Shown here: positions 15,870 through 23,890 of the stretch, one piece after another
Layout of the letters: the number at the start of each line of letters is the position of its first letter
How positions within the stretch are numbered: position 1 is the stretch's first letter
Assembly (NCBI RefSeq): GCF_007625055.1
Contig: NZ_VMQS01000019.1
Coordinates: 5,012-39,093, forward strand
DNA length: 34,082 bases
Origin: Halomonas sp.
GTDB taxonomy: Bacteria > Pseudomonadota > Gammaproteobacteria > Pseudomonadales > Halomonadaceae
Direction of reading: 5' to 3'
Program-made: the position numbers and the translations under genes
Notes under the pieces: model-generated
The model's input: only the letters and a program-made list of their open reading frames with translations
What the model was told of the DNA's origin: nothing
Database searches by the model: none

Positions 15870-16477
15870 AACCGCTTATTGCACTGCGCCGGTTACCACT
15901 GGCTCTGTCAGCCATCGCGTTGTTGATCCTGGTCTCGCTGCTGGTTGCCCAGCCTGTCAAGGCGGCTGAGCCGCTTCCGGCCCACCTGCTGCAGGGCGCG
16001 ATGCAGGCCTTGCAGCCAACCGATCCGCCACGCCAGGCCCCCAGCCAGACACCGTTCGAAACCGCCGAGGGGCGCGAGATGACCCTTGAATCATTGGATG
16101 GACGCTGGCGGCTGGTAAATCTCTGGGCGACCTGGTGTGCCCCCTGCCGGGAAGAAATGCCCGCTCTGGATCGGTTGGCCGAGGCCTACTCAGGCACAGC
16201 ATTTGAGGTCATTACCATTGCCTCCGGTCAGCAGGATGCTTCTGAGATTGCCCGGTTCATGGAGGAAAACGCTATCCGCCTGCTGCCTCGCTATCAAAGC
16301 CCGGACAGCGCTATTGCCCGTGATCTTGGCGTGCTTGGCTTGCCCACCTCGGTGCTGCTTGACCCCGCCGGGCGCGAAGTCGCTCGCCTGACCGGCAGTG
16401 CTGACTGGTTCTCTGCCGAGGCCCGGGCAGTGATTGATTATCTGATAGCGCGCAATGCATCTGCGCCTGGCAGGTAA
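15866..16477 (+). CDS. TlpA-like membrane-anchored or exported thioredoxin
   Basis: 203-aa thioredoxin-fold protein with an N-terminal hydrophobic segment (about 11-30) acting as signal or anchor. The active site WATWCAPCREEMPAL has Cys91 and Cys94, and the cis-Pro loop LPTSVLLDPAG follows, both typical of TlpA/ResA-type reductases that reduce periplasmic Cys pairs. The start is probably the TTG at 15866, which overlaps the previous stop as TTGA, a variant of the common ATGA coupling; no other usable start precedes the signal segment. In this operon it could keep the CPFC pair of the 12757 protein reduced, or reduce a metal-site thiol; that link is inference. A small hairpin (16466-16484) spans its stop. 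Confidence 0.85.
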   Translation: MKPLIALRRLPLALSAIALLILVSLLVAQPVKAAEPLPAHLLQGAMQALQPTDPPRQAPSQTPFETAEGREMTLESLDGRWRLVNLWATWCAPCREEMPALDRLAEAYSGTAFEVITIASGQQDASEIARFMEENAIRLLPRYQSPDSAIARDLGVLGLPTSVLLDPAGREVARLTGSADWFSAEARAVIDYLIARNASAPGR

Positions 16478-16484
16478 TGCCAGG
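16466..16484. terminator. Weak hairpin at the convergent gene end
   Basis: CCTGGCA and TGCCAGG form a 7-bp stem across the thioredoxin stop, in the short space between convergent genes. There is no clear T-tract on either strand, so its strength as a terminator is doubtful. Confidence 0.35.
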
Positions 16485-16510
16485 GCAGGGCGTGCAAGGA
16501 GACTGACCTG

Positions 16511-16900
16511 CTATATAAATCGGCTGAGAACGTAGGCGTTAATAACAATATGCGCGATGCCAATCACCACAGATAGCCCATGGAGTTTCTTGAATCGCGC
16601 TACTTCTCCTTCATCAGTGGCGCGATTGATAGCAGGCATCAGTACCTGGCGTGTGGGGATGACGGTCACGGCGATGAAGGCCATCAAAAGGGCAGAGATG
16701 CGATCAAATGGCCACAGCAGCGGCGCGGATATTCCTGCAACCACAAGGACAAACAGGTAAAAGTAAGGGAAGGCGCGCCTTATTGAAGCACGCGCGACGT
16801 CCGTAGGCAGTGTGGTCAACAAGAAAGCTGCAAAACCGAACGAGTAAAGAACCATCCCGCCAAACAGTAGCGCAGAGAACAACAGGGCCGCTGTGTACAT
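16511..16900 (-). CDS. Small membrane protein, DUF4149/TMEM205-like
   Basis: 129-aa protein with four hydrophobic segments (about 3-30, 48-64, 66-82 and 108-128). The pattern, including LFSALLFGGMVLYSFGFAAFLL, the middle RRAFPYFYLFVLVVAGISA and the late K-x-LHGLSVVIG, resembles the DUF4149 family. Its biochemical function is unknown to me. AAGGAG lies nine bases ahead of the ATG. It stands alone on the minus strand, convergent with the thioredoxin gene. Confidence 0.75.
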   Translation of the reverse strand: MYTAALLFSALLFGGMVLYSFGFAAFLLTTLPTDVARASIRRAFPYFYLFVLVVAGISAPLLWPFDRISALLMAFIAVTVIPTRQVLMPAINRATDEGEVARFKKLHGLSVVIGIAHIVINAYVLSRFI

Positions 16901-16971
16901 CAGAATTTCTCCTTGGTGCGTTACTAAGTGTCAGCCTGAAGGCTCAGCTATCCAGAAATAAGGAGGTCGTA

Positions 16972-17001
16972 ATGACCGCAAAGCATCTTAAGCCCTTGTG
17001 A
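16972..17001 (+). CDS. Possible nine-codon leader-like reading frame
   Basis: A very strong ribosome site, AAGGAGG (16960-16966), stands five bases ahead of ATG, followed by codons for MTAKHLKPL and a TGA. An inverted repeat ATATAC/GTATAT (17003-17020) follows directly. No plus-strand gene lies downstream for 1 kb, so this is either a tiny peptide gene, a relic of a lost gene, or chance. Confidence 0.3.
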   Translation: MTAKHLKPL

Positions 17002-17060
17002 ATATACCTGTCTGTATATGCCTTGTATAGGATTTTTCAGTCTCTTTTAACGTCCGACGC

Positions 17061-17867
17061 TCACAGTAATTGTCGCGCATGCCACTCCCTGCCGCTAAAT
17101 TCCTCGATGGGAACCTGATTAAGTAAGTCAGATAGGGCACCCCCCACACTCTCTGGCATCAAGCAGTCTCCCTGCGCCAGACGCTGATGGAGATATTCGG
17201 CGTGAGGCAGTGCGAGTGCACTGGCGACACGGATGTGCTGGCGAAGCCCGGGAGTATCGACCATCCCCGGCTGGAAGAGGGCAACAGTGGCGGAATAAGG
17301 GGCCAGGTCGAGAATAAGCTGTTCGAACAAACGACGTAAGGCCATCTTGCTGATGCCATAGGTACCGGTACCTGGCTGCGCTTGGCGGTCAATGCCCGCA
17401 CCGACAAGCACTATGCGGCAGAAATGAGCATGAGCTTGGGCGTCGTCACCAAGATAGGGTAGTAATGCCTGAATCAATCTTAGCGGGGCCATCACATTCA
17501 GTGCCAGCGCTGCCTCAAGGTCATCCGGCTTCCAATGTTGCAAATCATCGGTGGGTGTCCCTGTTCCCGCGCAATGGATAAAACCTTCCAGCCTGAATGA
17601 GTGGCTGTGTAATGTGTGGCGCAGGCCGCTGATCACCGCATCGCATTCCTGGCGATGGGCAAGGTCCCCGGCAATGGTAATAAAGGTGCCTTGCGGGTGT
17701 TGCTGACGCAACTGGGTCATCATGGCTTCCAGTGGGGCCTTGCGGCGCGCCAGCAGTATCAGGGCCTTGCCCTGCTCAGCGAGTGTCTCAGCAGTGGCAC
17801 TGCCAATACCGCTGCTGGCGCCGGTAATGATGACAGCCTCAATGCCGGGGTGTGCAACCTCTGTCAT
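17061..17867 (-). CDS. Short-chain dehydrogenase/reductase with altered active site
   Basis: 268-aa Rossmann-fold protein of the classical SDR family. The NAD(P) motif TGASSGIG (15-22), the ALNVMAPL Asn (124) and the catalytic YGISK (Tyr170, Lys174) are present. The basic LLARRK segment after the second strand suggests NADP. The catalytic Ser that normally lies 13 residues before the Tyr is missing: the stretch reads VLVGAGIDRQ, with Ala at position 157, and the usual NAG motif reads HCAG. Either a non-canonical residue substitutes or the protein is not a standard oxidoreductase. The start has AGGAG upstream. It is divergent from the CDF exporter and shares a 140-bp intergenic region with it. 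Substrate unknown. Confidence 0.8.
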   Translation of the reverse strand: MTEVAHPGIEAVIITGASSGIGSATAETLAEQGKALILLARRKAPLEAMMTQLRQQHPQGTFITIAGDLAHRQECDAVISGLRHTLHSHSFRLEGFIHCAGTGTPTDDLQHWKPDDLEAALALNVMAPLRLIQALLPYLGDDAQAHAHFCRIVLVGAGIDRQAQPGTGTYGISKMALRRLFEQLILDLAPYSATVALFQPGMVDTPGLRQHIRVASALALPHAEYLHQRLAQGDCLMPESVGGALSDLLNQVPIEEFSGREWHARQLL

Positions 17868-18007
17868 GTCCTGTCTCCTGGACGATCGCTAGCGGGTCGT
17901 TGAATTCAAACTGTGAAGGCGTCAATGTCCTAGTATCAGTATCAAGAAGGTATTGATGACAAGTGTGCGACGGCTGATTCAGCGCTTCAACAATAAAGGT
18001 GTGTTAT

Positions 18008-18928
18008 ATGGAACATCATCACCATCACCATCTGGACCCGGAATCCGGTGACCGACGGGTCAGTATTGCCATTTGGGCAAACGGGCTGCTGACCCTGGCA
18101 CAGCTGGTAGGTGGCGTGCTGGCAGGCAGCCTGGCGCTGATTGCTGATGCGCTGCACAACTTTTCGGATATGGCCGCGCTGGTGATTGCGTTTGCCGCCC
18201 GCAAGATTGCCCGCCGCCCGGCAGATGCACAGATGACCTTTGGCTATGGTCGCATCGAGATTGTCGCGGCGCTGATCAACTACACCACGCTGATTCTTAT
18301 TGGTGCCTTTCTGATCTACGAAGGCGTGATGCGTCTGGTTGACCCACCGGAAATCCAAGGCTGGGCGATTGTGATTATCGGCGGCGTTGCCCTGTTTGTG
18401 GATGCGCTGACCGCCTGGCTGACCTGGTCGATGCAGAAAGGCAGTATCAATATACGCGCCCTGTTTGTGCATAACCTCTCGGATGCGTTTGCCTCGGTTG
18501 CGGTCATTATTGGCGGTAGCCTCATTCTGCTTTATGACCTTCGCTGGGTAGATCCGGCGATTACCATCGGCATCGCGCTATACATTCTCTACCTGGCGCT
18601 CAGCGAAATCGGTGGCCCGATCCGTACTCTGATGCTCGGCTCGCCGCCTGATATCGACGGTGAGGCGGTGATCGCACTGATGCGCGACCTTGATGGCGTT
18701 GAAGATGTCCACCATGTTCATCTCTGGCAGATGCAGGAACATATCGCCGCGCTTGACTGTCATGTCGTGGTCAGTGAAGCCAACTGGCAGCATCTGGAAA
18801 ACATCAAGGCAGCTATCAAGACCCGCCTGAAAGCGCAGTTTGGCATTGGCCATTCCAGCCTGGAGTTCGAACATATCGATCATGCCCACCAGGGGGCTTC
18901 GCTTTATGGACACGACCACCCAAGCTAA
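18008..18928 (+). CDS. Cation diffusion facilitator (zinc/cobalt-type exporter) with natural His6
   Basis: 306-aa inner-membrane cation/proton antiporter of the CDF family (ZitB/CzcD-like), expected to expel Zn2+ or Co2+ from the cytoplasm. I chose the ATG at 18008 (AAAGGTG seven bases ahead) over a GTG nine bases upstream. The protein begins MEHHHHHHLDPES, a natural six-His run. Transport-site residues His50-x3-Asp54 (DALHNFSD) and His155-x3-Asp159 (FVHNLSD) give the HxxxD pattern of Zn/Co-type CDFs. Six helices are visible, then a cytoplasmic ferredoxin-like domain (from ~205: DGEAVIALMRDLDGVEDVHHVHLWQM) ending HAHQG. The DCC-family gene begins right after its stop, with the ribosome site overlapping the stop, so the two are coupled. 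Confidence 0.9.
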   Translation: MEHHHHHHLDPESGDRRVSIAIWANGLLTLAQLVGGVLAGSLALIADALHNFSDMAALVIAFAARKIARRPADAQMTFGYGRIEIVAALINYTTLILIGAFLIYEGVMRLVDPPEIQGWAIVIIGGVALFVDALTAWLTWSMQKGSINIRALFVHNLSDAFASVAVIIGGSLILLYDLRWVDPAITIGIALYILYLALSEIGGPIRTLMLGSPPDIDGEAVIALMRDLDGVEDVHHVHLWQMQEHIAALDCHVVVSEANWQHLENIKAAIKTRLKAQFGIGHSSLEFEHIDHAHQGASLYGHDHPS

Positions 18929-18938
18929 GGAGTTGACT

Positions 18939-19310
18939 ATGGCGGACCTGCCGCCCCTCAAGGTTTACTACGACGCTGCCTGCCCGGGTTGCCGCCGCGA
19001 CCGGGTGCGCTATGAGCGCTGGGCAGGCGAGACAGGGCGCGATGTCATCTGGTGTGATCTCAATCAGCACCACGAACAGCTTCGCGAAAAAGGCATTGAC
19101 CCGCAGGCGGCGCTGATGTCGCTGCATGTTGAAGATGCCCAGGGCGAGATACATGAAGGAATGACCGCCTACATCATCCTGATGCGTCGGGTGCCGCGCC
19201 TGAAACCGCTGGCCTGGCTGATCGGCCTGCCAGGTATCAATCAGGGGCTGCGTTACCTCTATGATCACTGGGTCAGGCGGCGGCTGAAACGTGAAGGGCG
19301 TCTACCTTAG
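18939..19310 (+). CDS. Thiol-disulfide oxidoreductase of the DCC family (DUF393)
   Basis: 123-aa protein beginning with a thioredoxin-like CxxC, YYDAACPGCRRD (Cys15, Cys18), which together with the later D-L-N and the G-x-x-A-Y-I-I-L stretch marks the DCC family (DUF393). It is predicted to be cytosolic or peripheral. Its start is set by AAGGAG (18927-18932) overlapping the CDF stop. Biochemical role is not established for this family. Close coupling to a metal exporter is notable, but cotranscription alone does not show a shared task. Confidence 0.85.
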   Translation: MADLPPLKVYYDAACPGCRRDRVRYERWAGETGRDVIWCDLNQHHEQLREKGIDPQAALMSLHVEDAQGEIHEGMTAYIILMRRVPRLKPLAWLIGLPGINQGLRYLYDHWVRRRLKREGRLP

Positions 19311-19353
19311 GGCCCTGTCCCTTCGGGGTGCGCGTCAAAGTATGCCATGCAGC

Positions 19354-19426
19354 GTTGCGCCACTCGGTAAGAGCACGACGATTGCCGTCGTGTCGCGCCT
19401 TGCCTGACGCCCTTTGGCGCAGCAAC
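19354..19426. repeat. Nested imperfect inverted repeat, possible REP-like element
   Basis: In a gene-free 249-bp interval, an outer pair GTTGCGCCA (19354-19362) / TGGCGCAGCAAC (19415-19426) encloses an inner perfect stem CACGACG (19374-19380) - ATTGC - CGTCGTG (19386-19392). Short intermediate segments (GGTAAG and CTTGCC) also nearly pair. The whole could fold as a long hairpin. It resembles dispersed extragenic palindromes or a structured RNA. No second copy is obvious in this window. Confidence 0.5.
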
Positions 19427-19559
19427 GCGGTTCGCGATGAAACGTCAACAGGCCCTGTGTGGCTGTGATTCTTATGGATGTGGCGGCGCCGCATGCGTCC
19501 GGTCCAGAGGCAATGACAGCTTGCTGATAAGATGACCCATTACGAAAAGGACATAGCGC

Positions 19560-20141
19560 ATGGTCTCCCAACAGAGCAGTGTTTTATTAGACGCGACGAC
19601 AGCGGTTAACAAGGCGGCATTGCAGGCGATAGCCTATATGCCGACGCAGCACCTTGATGCATTGATGGACGATGAATTTGCACAGCGCCTGACAGATGCC
19701 CACCTGATGCGTATCGCGGTGATGCTGGCGCAGAAAAGTGCCAATGAAGGCGGTTGCCCGATCGGGGCTGTCATTATTGATAATGCGACCCGCCGGATTG
19801 TGGGTAAAGGGCACAATACGCTGGTTCAGGAAAGTCATCCCTATAATCATGGCGAAACAGCTGCCATGCGCGATGCCGGGCGCGTCAACTTTGCGCAAAC
19901 GACGCTTTTCACCTCCTTAAGCCCCTGTGAAATCTGTGCCACCTTGCTGCATATGCGGGGGGTCTCTCGCGTGGTGATAGGCGATGTAACAAATGCGTCA
20001 GGAAACGAAGCGCTACTGCGTGAAAAGGGCGTACACGTCGATATTCTGGAAGATCAACAAGGAATAGAACTTTATTCAGGCTTTCGGGCAGACAAACCAG
20101 CGCTGGAGCGTGAAGACTGGCAAGGCGTACAGGCAAGGTGA
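19560..20141 (+). CDS. Cytosine-deaminase-like nucleobase deaminase
   Basis: 193-aa zinc enzyme of the CMP/dCMP deaminase superfamily. Zinc ligands and the catalytic acid are visible as HGETAA (His97, Glu99) and PCEIC (Cys123, Cys126). The GGCPIGAVIID, GKGHNTL and TSLSPCEIC wording, the following RVVIGDVTNASG, and the C-terminal helix ending ALEREDWQ resemble fungal-type cytosine deaminase (yeast Fcy1) rather than tRNA adenosine deaminase TadA or the large bacterial CodA. The ~45-residue N-terminal extension before the deaminase domain is longer than in Fcy1. It would deaminate cytosine or a related base or heterocycle; the exact substrate is uncertain. AAAAGGA lies about ten bases ahead of the ATG. 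It stands alone. Confidence 0.82.
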   Translation: MVSQQSSVLLDATTAVNKAALQAIAYMPTQHLDALMDDEFAQRLTDAHLMRIAVMLAQKSANEGGCPIGAVIIDNATRRIVGKGHNTLVQESHPYNHGETAAMRDAGRVNFAQTTLFTSLSPCEICATLLHMRGVSRVVIGDVTNASGNEALLREKGVHVDILEDQQGIELYSGFRADKPALEREDWQGVQAR

Positions 20142-20261
20142 TACTGGGAAAAGCACCGATGACTGAGGCCTTCCTGACGGACACCGCAGTCGGTACTGGC
20201 TTCTCAGGTACATGCGTTAAATCTTCACCGCCCAGTCGTTTGCAGAGGGCGAAGCAGTAAA

Positions 20262-21401
20262 TTAATAGCCCGTCATTTCCAGGTAGCCCACGCCCATGGC
20301 TGCCTGGGAACTGGCATCACGCACAACGACCTCGCCTTCCCAATAGGGAACCGAGGTGTCCATCCAGCGGTTGGGGTGGCGGGCTTTCACCTCCAGCTGC
20401 AGGTCACCTTCAGGGAGGCGAAGCGCCCAGCGGGTGGGAACGCTTCGCCCGGCGACCGGCTGCTCTTCCAATGGGGTCAGGGTGACTGTGTCAGGGCCTT
20501 TCTGCAGCGTGCGACCGTCGGCGCCTATCAGGTGGGCGAAATAGTAGTCGCCGCCGTCTTTGCCGCCCGCGCGTAATCGATAGGCCATCAGCTTGCGGCC
20601 ATCGTCAAGGTGCAGTGAAAACCAGTCCCAGCCGCTCTGGTCAGCAGATAGCAACTGGCTGCCCCATTCCCTGTCCAGCCAGCCCTGGCCGCTTACCTGC
20701 TGGGTATCACCGTTGAGAGTGACTTCCCCTGTGATCTGCAGGAACGGCTGGCTGTAGTAGTGGGTGCCCTGGCCTTCAACCGTCTTGGCATTGAAGCCGT
20801 TCTGACCGTGGAGCACGAGCGGGCCTTGTGCTGTCAGGGTCAGGTCATACCCTGAGCGTTCTTCACCTTCGCCGCTGTAAGCGTTCAGCTGAAAGTGTTG
20901 AAAGTTGGCCTGGGGCGGGCTCTGAAAGGTCCAATCATCCAGCCAGGCCTGAAAAGGTGCGGCAATCACCCCGGCCTGGCCATCGTCATGGGTACTGTGG
21001 CTGCGGGCAAAGCGCTCGGCAGCCATGTGTGTGGCTTCGCGTGAAATCCCCATATGCGCCATCCATACCTGATCAGCGGCCCACTCGGAAGGTGCGGGGC
21101 GCTCATCCGGTGGCATCAGGGCCTGGCGAAACAGCGTCCATTGCAAACCCAGTGGCTCGCCCTGGTCATTTTCAAGATTGGCAGTAAGGTACCACCACTC
21201 GATGCGGTAATCAGGATGCGGGCCATGGTCAGCCGGAAAGGTCAAGGGGGTCTCCGCGCTGGCCTGTGCATAGGCAGAAGCATCGTCGCCAAGGCCGGCA
21301 AAACCCTGCGTGGCAGCGCTATCGGTGGTGTCTTCCTGGCAGCCGGCAAGTATTCCTGTCAGGGCCGCCACACCCAGTATGAATAGGTGGACAGACTTCA
21401 T
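20262..21401 (-). CDS. AttH/CrtC-like lipoprotein of an AttEFGH-type system
   Basis: 379-aa exported lipoprotein: signal peptide with lipobox LAGC (Cys about 21). The mature protein has the paired lipocalin-like domains of the AttH/carotenoid-1,2-hydratase (CrtC) family: PADHGPHPDYRIEWWYLTANL, then QVWMAHMG, YYSQPFLQITGEV and SGQGWLDREWGSQLL..GWDWFSLHLDDG. The family's ligand or reaction in this context is not known; CrtC members hydrate carotenoids, but no carotenoid genes are here. It is the last gene of a three-gene minus-strand operon, overlapping the permease by four bases (ATGA). Gene order ATPase-permease-AttH matches the attEFGH arrangement known from other proteobacteria. Confidence 0.87.
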   Translation of the reverse strand: MKSVHLFILGVAALTGILAGCQEDTTDSAATQGFAGLGDDASAYAQASAETPLTFPADHGPHPDYRIEWWYLTANLENDQGEPLGLQWTLFRQALMPPDERPAPSEWAADQVWMAHMGISREATHMAAERFARSHSTHDDGQAGVIAAPFQAWLDDWTFQSPPQANFQHFQLNAYSGEGEERSGYDLTLTAQGPLVLHGQNGFNAKTVEGQGTHYYSQPFLQITGEVTLNGDTQQVSGQGWLDREWGSQLLSADQSGWDWFSLHLDDGRKLMAYRLRAGGKDGGDYYFAHLIGADGRTLQKGPDTVTLTPLEEQPVAGRSVPTRWALRLPEGDLQLEVKARHPNRWMDTSVPYWEGEVVVRDASSQAAMGVGYLEMTGY

Positions 21402-23890
21402 GTGCTTCCCTCATTGAGTATGGCTCGGGGCGAGGTACGCCACAGTTTGATCGCGGGCAGCGCTGCAGCCAGCAAAGCCACGGCCACTGCCGTGGCCAGG
21501 GTAGCAACAATACTCCAGGGGAACATGATCAAGGGCAACCGCCAGCCAAACGCCGCCACATTGATAATGGCGACCAGCACCCAGGTAATCGCAATACCCA
21601 GCGGAATGGCAGCCACTGCCGTCAGCAGGGCCAGGCCGCCCAGCTGGTAAAGCGGTAACAACGCCAGCTTGCGTCGGGAGACCCCCATGGCCCATAGCGG
21701 TGCTACCTGGCGCTGGCGCTCTCGGGCCTGGGCCAGGAGGGTCGCCAGCAGGGCCAGAGCCGCAACGCCCAGGGTCAATACATTCAAGGCGCGGGTGATG
21801 GTGAAGGTACGCTCGAAAATCCGCGTGGCCAGCTCCTTGACCTCTTGCTGATTGATCAGCGCTTCCTCGCTCAGGTCGAAGCGTTCGGTCAAGGCCTGGT
21901 GAAACGTCGTTGGATCAACTGTGTTATCCAGCACCAGTCCCAGCGAGGCCAACTCGCCGCTGAAGTCTTCCAAGAGTGTCTGGATCGGCATCAACAGCTG
22001 GCCGCGGGGATTGCCGTAATCGGGGTAGATGGCGGCAATGCTGACGGTGACCGGGCCATCCTGGGATTCCAGCATGACGCTATCGCCCGGCGTCAGCTGC
22101 GCCGCCACCGCCAGCTGTTCGTTGATAAATACGCTCTGACCTGTGCTGAAGGCCGACCAGGCTTCAGCTGACCCGCTAGTGGTCTCCAAAAGCGGCCACT
22201 GATCCGTGAGGGTAGGCACTGGCGCAATACCAAACAGGGCTATTTCACGCTGCTCGGCCTGGGCGTTACTGGAAGCAGGCGTCAGTTGGCTGCTGCCCTG
22301 GGCAGTGGGCAGTGTGCTCGTCACTTCCGGTTGAGCATCCAGCCATTCCAGCATGGGCGCAAGCGTCGAGGGGGCTGCGTTAACATATAAAGGCGCCGCC
22401 AGGCGTTGGTCCAGCCATTCCAGGAAGGTCAGACGAAACCCGCCGACCATGCTGCTGACGCCGAGGTTGGTGGCCAGGGCAATCAGCAGGGCCATCATGG
22501 CCAATGAGAGACGCGGCAGCTGTAGCTGGCAGTCTGCCACTGCCCAGTGAGCCAAGGGACGATGGTGAAGATATCTCTGTAGACCTTGCAGCAGTATGTT
22601 CAGCAAGGGCGGCAGGGCCAGGGCGCTGAACAGTAAAAGTGTTGCCACCAGCGCAAAGCTGCCCAATAGCCCCTCGCCGGGCGGCTGGGATCTGATCCAC
22701 ACCAGTATTCCAGCGGCTAAAACAGCCGACACCATGGCACCTTGCAGCATACGCTTAAGCTGGCGCTGATACCCCTGACGCCAGGCCTGAGATTGCCCCA
22801 GGGCCAGAATATCAAGGCGCGCGGCCCGCCATAGCATGCTGCTACCGGCCAGCAGCAAACCGCCCAGAGTGACGCCAAGACTGCCCAGCCAGTAATGCCA
22901 GGGCAGCGCCAGGCGGCGGCTGACATCGGCCTGATAGAGGGAGGTCAGGGTGGTGGCCACATCCGGCAATAGCTGGCTGGCCAGCCATAATCCGCTGATC
23001 AGGCCCAGGCCAGCCCCCAGCAGGCCGAGCAGCAAAAGCTCCAGGGCAATGGCGAACACCAGAGTAAGCGCTGGAACGCCCAGTGCCCGGAGCGTTCGCA
23101 GCGTGGCCATGCGCTGTTCCATGGCCAGCCCCAATGCGGCCTGGACAATAAACAGGCCCACCACCAAGGAAAGCAGCGCCAGTGCCATCAGGTTAAGGTG
23201 GAAGCTGTCCGTCAGCTGGCCCGGGGAGGCAATTGCCGCTGCCCGGGTCAAGCGGTAGCCCTCGGGCGGGCTTGCCAGTGCATTGGGTGACGTGACCAGC
23301 TGACTCAGCTCAGAACCGCTGTCCAGCAGTTGAGCGGCCGCGGCGATATCCATAACCAGGGTGTTGGGCGGCAGATCCGGGCGTAACGCCAGTGGAGGCA
23401 GTGTTTTACCGCTGGCGGTGACAGGTCTGGCGTCTTGTGCTGTATCTGTGGAGATACCCATGGCATTCAGCGTTTCCGGGGCCAGCTGGGTTTGCCAGGG
23501 CGGCGTGAAGAATGCTGTAAAGGAGGCGCCTGCGTCACTGCCTAATGCATTATTGGCGGGCAGGCTGAAGATATCCATGCCGATCACCGTCAGGCGTTGC
23601 TCGCCAATCTGGAGGCTGCCTTCGAGCAGCGGCGATACCGGCCATCCTGCGCGGCGCAGGGTGAGGTAATCATCCCGGGTCAGTGGCGCACCGTCGCGGC
23701 GGGTCAGCTGGTCAACGTCCGAGCTGAACAGTGCATTGGCCCGGGCATAACTGTCCTTGGCGGTGGCGTTGACCGCCTGTACGCTGCTCCATAAGGCACT
23801 CGCCACCCATAGGCCCAACAGCAACATGGCCAGCTGGCCAGGATGGCGGCGGTAATGGCCGAGCAAGGTGAGCAGGACGCGCCAGATCAT
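21398..23890 (-). CDS. Double-length FtsX-like ABC permease (AttF/AttG-like)
   Basis: 830-aa inner-membrane permease holding two FtsX-type halves in one chain. There is an N-terminal helix (LAMLLLGLWVASALWSS), a periplasmic domain, helices at about 225-390, a middle pair near 415-440 and 480-500, a second periplasmic domain (APSTLAPMLEWLDAQ onward), and three C-terminal helices ending near the RAILNEGS that is typical of this family's cytoplasmic tail. This single chain would do the job of the separate AttF and AttG. It overlaps the ATPase upstream and AttH downstream by four bases each, so the three are translated in concert. The cargo is unknown; export or release of a lipophilic compound, with AttH handling it outside, is a family-level inference. 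Confidence 0.88.
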   Translation of the reverse strand: MIWRVLLTLLGHYRRHPGQLAMLLLGLWVASALWSSVQAVNATAKDSYARANALFSSDVDQLTRRDGAPLTRDDYLTLRRAGWPVSPLLEGSLQIGEQRLTVIGMDIFSLPANNALGSDAGASFTAFFTPPWQTQLAPETLNAMGISTDTAQDARPVTASGKTLPPLALRPDLPPNTLVMDIAAAAQLLDSGSELSQLVTSPNALASPPEGYRLTRAAAIASPGQLTDSFHLNLMALALLSLVVGLFIVQAALGLAMEQRMATLRTLRALGVPALTLVFAIALELLLLGLLGAGLGLISGLWLASQLLPDVATTLTSLYQADVSRRLALPWHYWLGSLGVTLGGLLLAGSSMLWRAARLDILALGQSQAWRQGYQRQLKRMLQGAMVSAVLAAGILVWIRSQPPGEGLLGSFALVATLLLFSALALPPLLNILLQGLQRYLHHRPLAHWAVADCQLQLPRLSLAMMALLIALATNLGVSSMVGGFRLTFLEWLDQRLAAPLYVNAAPSTLAPMLEWLDAQPEVTSTLPTAQGSSQLTPASSNAQAEQREIALFGIAPVPTLTDQWPLLETTSGSAEAWSAFSTGQSVFINEQLAVAAQLTPGDSVMLESQDGPVTVSIAAIYPDYGNPRGQLLMPIQTLLEDFSGELASLGLVLDNTVDPTTFHQALTERFDLSEEALINQQEVKELATRIFERTFTITRALNVLTLGVAALALLATLLAQARERQRQVAPLWAMGVSRRKLALLPLYQLGGLALLTAVAAIPLGIAITWVLVAIINVAAFGWRLPLIMFPWSIVATLATAVAVALLAAALPAIKLWRTSPRAILNEGST

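Noticed and set aside
17868..18007. MerR-type operator ahead of the CDF exporter
   Set aside because: Repeated TATCA/TTGAT words near 17933-17956 do not form a clean dyad with the expected spacing.
20142..20261. Terminator between the deaminase and the AttH-like gene
   Set aside because: Only a bulged ACCGA-GACTG/CAGTCGGT pairing is visible, without a T-tract.
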